From Acanthosepion lycidas (lineage: Eukaryota > Mollusca > Cephalopoda > Sepiida > Sepiidae), in the NCBI GenBank assembly GCA_963932145.1, contig OZ010574.1, forward strand, positions 80,168,398-80,232,397: 64,000 nucleotides of DNA, read 5' to 3'. The stretch's first letter is position 1. Every line of letters starts with the position of its first letter. The position numbers and the translations under genes are program-made. A model generated the notes under the pieces. That model was not told where the DNA came from, made no database searches, and saw only the letters and a program-made list of their open reading frames with translations. Shown piece by piece: positions 57,431-64,000 of this stretch.

Positions 57431-57879
57431 GAAAGTAAGAAGTGAATAATATAAGGATATGTAAGATAGATAAAGATTGACTTTAGATTTGAAGAGTGCC
57501 AATTTTTAACAAATTTTATTTTATATTTTGAACAAATTTTATTTTTCATAACATATAAAACTTGCCACTTCTTTAGCTGGGAAGTCATTCCCCGGTATAT
57601 ACCGGATGTAGCAGAAAAATTGCCCAGATTGTGTAACAGCATAATTATCCATCCCCACAAAATGTTTAATATCTAAAAAAAAAAAAAAAAAAAAAAAATA
57701 CAAAACTATTTGAGTTTCTTTTTGTTTTTCAGGTTTTCTGATAAGATGTTTAGTCATCTTCACATCATTTTTCGTAAGAATCACTGAAAAACCCTTTGAG
57801 TTATTCAGTTAGAAAGATAGTAGGTTCTGTGTCACTGTCTTCCAAACTGAGCATTGGTGAGATGAAAATATCATTCAGG
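57431..57879. other. Unassigned, with (A)n at 57,676-57,699
   Basis: A minus frame (TSQLKKWQVLYVMKNKICS) covers 57,480-57,660; family uncertain. Confidence 0.3.
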
Positions 57880-58246
57880 CCTTCAATAATGGTACCAACA
57901 GTCATACTCTGGCTTCCATCTTCAAAATACATTCAATAACCATCAAGAGAACGGTGGATTTAAAAAAAGAGGGAACAGTAGAGAGGAAAACTGGATCGGG
58001 AGGTCACAACAACAAAAGGGATCATCATTTCAACTTAGAACTAACGAGATCAATTAGAAAAGATCCAACTCAATTCATAAGACATGTGAGAGAAGAGGTT
58101 CAGCTATGACAATCCAAAGAGCAGTGAAAAAAACTTGAAAATGAAATCGTACGTGAAACCTGTGAGGCACCTTGGTACTCCAGGACAGAAAGTTAGAAGG
58201 TTAGAGAGGGCGAAAATCATCTTGAATGAGTTGGAAAATAATCCTG

Positions 58247-58247
<1 letters not shown>
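57880..58247 (+). mobile_element. Tc1/mariner-like transposase N-terminal fragment
   Basis: DNA-binding part of a transposase: HTLASIFKIHSITIKRTVDL, KKEGTVERKTGSGGHNNKR, then, after a stop and frameshift, AMTIQRAVKK and KMKSYVKPVRHLGTPGQKV, RRLERAKIILNELENNPG. It matches the paired HTH region preceding the first catalytic Asp. It stops abruptly at an AT array, so no DDE catalytic residue is present. Confidence 0.88.

Positions 58248-58308
<61 letters not shown>
58248..58308. repeat. (AT)n microsatellite
   Basis: About 29 AT units beginning exactly where the transposase similarity ends. Confidence 0.97.
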
Positions 58309-58311
<3 letters not shown>

Positions 58312-58909
58312 CGATTTCATTCATCACGATACTTCTGTTAAGCTTAGAGAGTAATTATACAGTCTTATTGCTCAAATTAGAGTCCAATAGTATTATAAAA
58401 ACCTCGGAGAATTCCAGTAAGATATCTTTAATCATTTCTAAGAAATAACGGTTCAAAGATAAATCTAACAATTGGACAATTTTGCTATTAAACTCGGATT
58501 ATTAATTTTTACCTAAGTGTGATCTACTTTCCTCTTCTATTAGGAGTCCCCTCGATGGAAGTTTTCAAGAATATATTTCTTCTTTCCTGGGGGCATTTGT
58601 GGGGAATAATTCCTGTGGTTAAATTTGCCTGCTTCCTAGTTTTTAAATGAGTTGTTTTTACTTATAAACCACGCAAATTCTAACATAAAAAAAAAATCGC
58701 ATCAGAATGTGCTACCCGGGCTAATAAAGTGATTTCGATTAAAAGCTGACCATACTGTTTATTTATTTTATTTTTGAGTTAATTCCTTTTGTAAGCCAAT
58801 CAGACAGCATTGTTACTTTCGCCAAAAGAATTGCTCCATTGCTCTTTTAGTTATCATAATACTACATTTGATTTATCGGGCTGAAACCACCTCAGCACGA
58901 GATATTGCA
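58309..58909. other. Unassigned sequence
   Basis: No recognised feature. Confidence 0.3.
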
Positions 58910-58955
58910 ACCTAACGGCCACTTGGCGAAGCCAACCGACAAGTTGCCGTTAGGT
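58910..58955. other. Stable hairpin 1
   Basis: CCTAACGGCCACTTG pairs with CAAGTTGCCGTTAGG with a single mismatch; 14-nt loop. GC-rich in an AT-rich region. Function unknown. Confidence 0.8.
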
Positions 58956-59036
58956 GGCATTTTTAAACAGCTATGAGAACGGGTCACTTCCTGTCTTTTT
59001 TCTCTTTCTTCCTTTTCTTGTTAAACACAAAACCTT

Positions 59037-59083
59037 GTGTTACACTTCTGTTGCAAGCTGCTAGCATGTGACAGAAGTAACAC
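59037..59083. other. Stable hairpin 2
   Basis: GTGTTACACTTCTGT pairs with ACAGAAGTAACAC with a 2-nt bulge around a 19-nt loop. Size is compatible with, but does not establish, a microRNA-type precursor. Confidence 0.7.
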
Positions 59084-59137
59084 CAGCACGGGACTTGTTC
59101 CCAGCATGGGGATATCTTTGCCCTAAGTAACTGAACT

Positions 59138-59144
<7 letters not shown>

Positions 59145-59171
<27 letters not shown>
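59145..59171. repeat. (CA)n microsatellite
   Basis: Short CA array. Confidence 0.93.
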
Positions 59172-59174
<3 letters not shown>

Positions 59175-59674
59175 TAAATTTTAATTTCTTCATTCTTTTC
59201 AGCTATATTTGCATGCATGCTAGTGTATTTTCTTTTCTTTGTTAATCAATCAATCGTTATATAAAACGCATGAAAATATCGCCATGTTGAAATTTATTCC
59301 ATTTCTTCTCACTTCTTCTAACAATGACAATCCATCCTTTACATATATACATTTTCTTTGCCACTGCTTTGAGTCCGACTAAAAGCAGTAGCGCAACACC
59401 TTTCTTGTATGAGGTAAGTAAAATATGTTTGATTTAAAAATGATTTATCTTTATCAGTACCCTTTTTTCCACAGAATAAATTCTTGTCTGAATTTCTAAG
59501 ATTAGGCATTATCAAATATTATTCATTTTTTCCCTATTTCTTTTATCTTATTTCTATTTTTTTCTTATTTCTATAGTAATAATGATAGTAGTAACCTGTA
59601 ATAATCATAAATTGCCCATCTTAGGCAAATAATTATTCTTAATTCTCGGTTAGTTATTTTCTTATCTTTGTTGC

Positions 59675-59714
<40 letters not shown>

Positions 59715-59894
59715 GATGTTTAAAAATTTACTCTGCCTCACATTTCCATTTTTAGTCAAAAAAATAAAAATGCGAGACGCGTTAAAGTTTTAAAAAGCTT
59801 AATTTTGTATTTGTATAAAAGCCTCATGTCAACTATTTTAACTAAATTTAAAATTTGTTTATAATGATCATTTTTTTTAAATAAGCAAAAAGAA
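59172..59894. other. Unassigned, with (A)n at 59,682-59,710
   Basis: No gene recognised. Confidence 0.35.
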
Positions 59895-60175
59895 CACTTC
59901 TACTTAGAATCAGAAAGAAAAAGTTGAAATTTCTAAGCACATAACGAGGAAAGGGGGGATGGAGAATTTAAAACCGACAGTACATATAGAAAGCAGGAGG
60001 GACAGAGGAAAACAGCAAATAACTTACCTAATGAGTCTGTAAAAACGGTTGGCAGAACAGAGATTAGGATAGATAGCAAAAAGACAAACTTTACTAAGAG
60101 CTACAAAGGACAATAAGTTGTGGAGAGCCGTGATTACCCACAGCATAAAGGGACATGTCACATAGAAGATTGGCA
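59895..60175 (+). mobile_element. LINE family C 3' end
   Basis: Reads RTLLLRIRKKKLKFLST, RKQEGQRKTANNLPNE and SYKGQ-VVESRDYPQHKGTC across two frames, ending GCATAAAGGGACATGTCACA. Confidence 0.85.
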
Positions 60176-60289
60176 TGATCAGCTGTTTGATCAAGGCCAA
60201 TACAGTAAAATTCTCGGTCACAATGACTTGCCTCTTCGTGCTAGCACAAAAATTAATGGCTTCTAAGCAGTTCTTTTAATATCTAATTT

Positions 60290-60555
60290 CGCTCATTTAG
60301 ATCATCCCATGGTATGGTGCCCAGCGACTTCCCAAAGGTCCCGCATGTTTCCTAGACCGATAACATCATAAAGTTACCTTACAAATCTACCATGGTAAGA
60401 TTCGAAACCGAGTCTATCTACTGGGCCACATCTAACTATATGCATATATACATACATATATACGATGAACGATCCGAAAATAATGCTTTCTATTTACATT
60501 TATGATAACTACCAGCGATAAAGGAAACACCATAACAGCAGTGGATAGAATATAT
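60290..60555 (-). mobile_element. SINE type H with compressed A/B boxes, copy 1
   Basis: On the minus strand GATGTGGCCCAGTAGATAGA (A-box-like) is followed after a few bases by CTCGGTTTCGAATCTTACC (B-box-like). About 90% identical to 61,685-61,920. It extends further on its 3' side (GTCGCTGGGCACCATACC). Confidence 0.7.
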
Positions 60556-60839
60556 TTTCAGCTATGAAATATTATTTTTCACATACCGCCATTGGTTATG
60601 CATTTTCGACAGCTATGAACAAATTTCTGTATAGTTTTGCCTTTTTGTGTTATGTGCCTTTACATACACATCGTTGTTGCCTTTGCTTAAAAGCATTGGC
60701 TACGACCTGCTTTCATATCCACTGTTTGGTCTCTGTAAACGTTCAGCAAGCATTGTTGAAGGTCATTGAGTGCCGTTTTTCCATACGGAAACTCTTGTAC
60801 ATAAAAATGTGAAGAAATCTAGCATTGCACAATTGTGGG
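60556..60839. other. Unassigned sequence
   Basis: No recognised feature. Confidence 0.3.
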
Positions 60840-61602
60840 GAATCTTATCTCACAGAGCATATTTCTGCAGTACTTGATCTTCATGAGTTCCGTTAGTAAA
60901 ACCTGATCTTCTTTGGGTACTCCTCCGCTGAAGCCTTGTGTCAGATTTATTAACAATTTCAGATACCTCTCACAGAATCTTACAATTTTGTCACACAAAT
61001 CATTTTGTTAACGAATTTAATCCTCATTGGGTACTCTCCACTGAGGACTTGTCCCAGACTAAGCTAAATATCGCAGCAATTTCAGATACTTATTGTATGA
61101 TAGTTGTTAAGCAAATTGTCTAACAGAGCAATTGTCTAGCATTGTGAGGATTATTCTTATTAGGTGATCTTTTAGGTAACCTTGTGCCAGACTAGGTCAT
61201 ACGTAATAAATAACCATTTCCAGTGTATATCATAGTTCAATGGCTTCCAAGCTTACCTGCAAAATTAATTTTCTCATAAGGTGAATTTGGTCCTTGTTGG
61301 GTATTCCCTTGTGCTAGATGGGGTTATAAACAACTATTTTTATTGACTAAGTTAGCAAGCTAGTCTATGAGAGCAATTCTCAAGTGTTGTGAGTATTTCT
61401 ATCTTCACTAGGAACTTTTCAACAGTGAACTTGTGTGAGACAAAGATTATCTTAGCAAAAAAAAATAGATTAAATTAAGATACCTACTATAGCATGATGG
61501 TGAGCAAACATTTGCTGTTGCTGTGTGCAATGAGTTTATCACTGGGTGTGCTACTATTTCTGCCTTTGGCCAAACAATTTTGACCTGAGTAACTGTTTTT
61601 TT
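60840..61602 (+). repeat. Degenerate tandem array, about 107-139-bp units
   Basis: About six diverged units anchored by CCTCATTGGGTACTC-like starts near 60,902, 61,019, 61,148, 61,286, 61,393 and 61,532. Each is followed by CTTGTGCCAGACTAGG- and AAATTGTCTAGCAGAGCAATT-like parts. Single monomers occur at 9.6, 56.1 and 62.4 kb. Confidence 0.75.
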
Positions 61603-61982
61603 TTATTTCCTGGAATAAAATTTGTTATATAACTGATCCATACAGTATTTAAGTGTTCAGAAACTATTAATGCAACATTCCTTTCCAAAGGTCTCGCATG
61701 TTTCCTAGACCGATAACATCATAAAGTTATCTTCCTTACAAATCTACCATGGTAAGATTTGAAACCGAGTCTATCCACTGGGCCACGTGTAGCTATATGC
61801 ATATATGCATACATTTATACGATAGACGATCCGAAAATAATGTTTTCTATTTACATTTATGGTAACTACAAGAGATAAAGGGAACACCATAACAGCTGTG
61901 GATAGAATATATTTTCAGTCTACAAGTTTACAAGTCTTTTAAGTTAGTATATGAAGTCAATATCATGATTATAACAATATTT
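61603..61982 (+). repeat. Repeat split by SINE H (filled site)
   Basis: 61,603-61,684 and 61,930-61,982 together align with the uninterrupted inverted copy at 63,339-63,471. The 245 bp between them is SINE H. Confidence 0.85.
61685..61920 (-). mobile_element. SINE type H, copy 2 (inserted)
   Basis: Same as copy 1: CACGTGGCCCAGTGGATAGA then GGTTTCAAATCTTACC on the minus strand, through to CATGCGAGACCTTTGG. The A-to-B gap is only about 8 nt, far below the roughly 30 nt of normal tRNA genes. Confidence 0.75.
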
Positions 61983-62044
61983 TCCTTACAATGGAACAAT
62001 AATAAGCTAGTCTTGTAATCTATTACTATTTAAGTTATTTTTTT

Positions 62045-62398
62045 TTAATGATTTCACCACAAGCAAGGTGGGAATGCCACTAGTACACGGGGGTGGGGTT
62101 ACAGAGAGTGAAGGTTAGAGAAAAGACTGGGTATAGTGGGCACTGGAAAAAAGATAAAAGTTGAATGGGAGTTCAAGAAGATAGAAGATAGCAATTGATA
62201 TTACATTTAAATTTGAAAGTTGTAGTTATCAGGGAAGCAAGGAAAAGGAAGTGAGTTCCACAGGTAGGAAGTGTGAGAAAATAAACTGTTGGAGTAGAAG
62301 TGATGGTTATATTTAACTAATTCAACAGTAAAAGGGTGGGACCTAGATGCGAATCTAGTAGCACACTTAAACTCATGTAGTCCGGGCACCAGGGAAAA
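62045..62398 (-). mobile_element. LINE family A C-terminus
   Basis: Minus frame 62,207-62,389 reads LHEFKCATRFASRSHPFT, VELVKYNHHFYSNSLFS and YLWNSLPFPCFPDNYNFQI, an unbroken WNSLP-type end. The tail ATTTCACCACAAGCAAGG is at about 62,052. Confidence 0.92.
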
Positions 62399-62407
62399 AA
62401 AAAGTAT

Positions 62408-62480
62408 GTTTGATCCTCACTGGGTGTCTCACATTTATGGCTTTGTACCAGGCGTGGCTCAACTTAGTAAATATCTGCAT

Positions 62481-62483
<3 letters not shown>
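62408..62483 (+). repeat. Satellite-related monomer
   Basis: TTTGATCCTCACTGGGTGTC, GTACCAGGC, AACTTAGTAAATATCTGCA; near match to 9,597-9,690. Confidence 0.6.
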
Positions 62484-62521
<38 letters not shown>

Positions 62522-62570
62522 GTGTGTGTGTCTGAGCACGTGTGCTTGTGTGTGTGTGTGTGTGTGCTTG
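62484..62570. repeat. (AT)n then (TG)n
   Basis: AT run (62,484-62,511) followed by TG-rich steps. Confidence 0.95.
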
Positions 62571-62644
62571 AAACCTGTATTACTTCTGCTTGTTAGCATG
62601 TGTCTATATACCAGGAAGTGGGAAGAGCATGAAAAGAGTAGGAA

Positions 62645-62835
62645 TTATCCATAATCCCTGCCAGCTGTCCACTGGATTAATCCCTAACAAAACCCTTTGG
62701 ATTATCCCCACCCACTTGACTAATAAGCTGTTCATGTGTCATTAAAGGAACAATGTCACCTTGGAGCTGATAAAGCAGCCACATGACAAAGGCATGATTA
62801 AGATTACATTCTTTCTCTGACGAAGCCTATTTCTT
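62645..62835. promoter_or_regulatory. Motif-dense unique block, candidate enhancer
   Basis: TAATCC-type (K50 homeodomain: Otx/Pitx/Gsc) sites at 62,652-62,657, a palindromic GGATTAATCC at 62,674-62,683 and GGATTATCC at 62,699-62,707. Also a CAGCTG E-box, SOX-like AACAATG and ACAAAGG, and TGATAAAG. Balanced composition and no repeat identity seen. Purely motif-based. Confidence 0.3.
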
Positions 62836-63089
62836 TTCATTTACAATAGATGCATTTTAAATAGTGTTTACAGATGTCTTCATAAATCGTTTACTTAATA
62901 ATCGGTAAACCTTGTGACTCAAAAGAATAACTGACAGCATTTTAGTTCCTGTCTTAAAGAAGACAATATCTCATCAGATTCTATAGACTGGCACTACAAC
63001 ATCGCAAATAGCAAATAACAAGTAACAAAAATCACATCATATGAAGAGTTTCAATAGCAGCAACATGGGTAGCACATGTAACTTCTTTC
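62836..63089. other. Unassigned sequence
   Basis: No recognised feature. Confidence 0.3.
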
Positions 63090-63335
63090 TTTTTTTCTTA
63101 ATCATTTCAACCCAAGCAAAGCCACTAAGATGCAAATGGTTACTAGAAATGGAAGAGAATGAGAAAAATTTAGTGAGGAGAAAGGACAATAAAAGAACAG
63201 GTTTCAGGAAGACACAAAATGGTAGTTGGTGCATGTAAATTTCTGAAGATTGTAAGTGGCGGAGAAACAAAAAATCGGAAGAGAGTTCCAAAGGTGAGAA
63301 GTGTGAGAAAAGAAATTATTAGAACAGAACTTGAG
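63090..63335 (-). mobile_element. LINE family A 3' end
   Basis: Tail TAATCATTTCAACCCAAGCA at the left, then the C-terminal region to GAGAAAAGAAATTATTAGAA. Short and heavily decayed. Confidence 0.75.
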
Positions 63336-63338
63336 AGG

Positions 63339-63471
63339 AAAATATTGTTATAATCATGATATTGACTTCATATACTAACTTAAAAGATTTGTAAGGAATG
63401 TTGGATTAATAGTTTCTAAACACTTAAATACTGTATGGATTAGTTATAACAAATTTCGTACAGGAAATAAA
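63339..63471 (-). repeat. Inverted copy of the split repeat (empty site)
   Basis: Its reverse complement reads ACATTCCTTACAAATCTTTT without interruption, where the 61.68 kb copy carries SINE H. Confidence 0.85.
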
Positions 63472-64000
63472 GATATTGTACATAGAATAAGCTGCGTGAA
63501 GGGAAAATAATGATATAATCAATACGCTGAATTTCCATACTACTTTAAACAAAAAGCTGGAAAGAAAATTTCCATAAAAAGAAACAAAATATTAACCTAA
63601 GAAATTGGGGAAATGGCTTATTATTATTATTATTATTAATAATAATAATAATTCAAAGAAGAATTGGGTAGAGCATATTGATATTTGTAACAATAAAATG
63701 AAAACAATATTTACGTAAGAATTAGAATCTAAACAATATTGAATTACAATAAATAATATTAATAAAAAATAAATAATGATAAAAATAATTAATAATGGAC
63801 TAATAATTGTAATAGTAATTTCTGGTGCTAATATTGAATTTGATAATAAAATCTATAATTACTATCAATAAACCAATAACTGAGAGTGTAATTCAAAGAA
63901 AGTTAATAATCATAGCCACTAAAATTCTAATAAACAAATTTCTGTCAGCATCATGAATAATTGGTTGAAACTATGGAAATTCTAGAGCTGTTCTATAGTA
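63472..64000. other. AT-rich sequence with (ATT)n(AAT)n palindrome at 63,619-63,651
   Basis: The ATT run switches to AAT, making a perfect inverted repeat. No gene. Confidence 0.6.

Overview
The window reads as a repeat-saturated, AT-rich animal intergenic or intronic stretch, most likely from a cephalopod mollusc (octopus-like). The evidence is dense (AT)n, (GATA)n and (ATT)n microsatellites, many short 3'-terminal pieces of animal non-LTR retrotransposons, Tc1/mariner debris, and SINEs whose heads resemble molluscan-type 5S rRNA and an Arg-like tRNA. I found no intact host protein-coding gene. Almost every open frame is a microsatellite translation, a low-complexity tract, or a piece of an old LINE or transposase.

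Layout. 0-3.3 kb: microsatellites, a purine-rich tract and two palindromic 80-bp MITEs. 3.37-5.97 kb: a nearly perfect 60-bp satellite (43 copies) followed to 6.64 kb by a pyrimidine minisatellite. 6.8-8.7 kb: LINE tails and a two-module minisatellite. 11.3-13.7 kb: two MITEs and a LINE with a C2H2-type C-terminus. 15-20.7 kb: reverse-transcriptase remnants of two LINE families. 21-35 kb: SINE and LINE tails, minisatellites and AT arrays. 35-43 kb: dispersed unknown repeats, a 43-bp expansion array, two CpG-richer patches and a 5S-headed SINE. 43-51 kb: tandem duplications, a tRNA-headed SINE, a Tc1 fragment and two MITEs. 51-55.5 kb: the best composite 5S-tRNA SINE, promoter-like YY1/NRF1 motifs, two weak LTR-like segments and a TA-flanked foldback element. 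55.5-64 kb: LINE tails, a mariner-like transposase fragment, stable hairpins, a degenerate satellite, a SINE with a filled/empty-site comparison, and a motif-dense unique block near 62.7 kb.

LINE families are labelled here for cross-reference. A = Jockey-like (WNSLP-type C-terminus). B = a related family with LWNKLP/LWNRL. C = the RTE-like family often mis-annotated as craniofacial development protein 2-like. D = a LINE with a C-terminal C2H2 finger.

The most interesting material is (1) a family of seven 80-bp palindromic mariner MITEs whose ends closely resemble human Hsmar1/MADE1, and whose sequence variants are mirrored in both arms; (2) a composite SINE built from a 5S rRNA head joined to a tRNA-like module, with a tRNA-only relative sharing its body; (3) the 60-bp satellite with local 180-bp higher-order periodicity. 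All calls are by eye, with no database search behind them.
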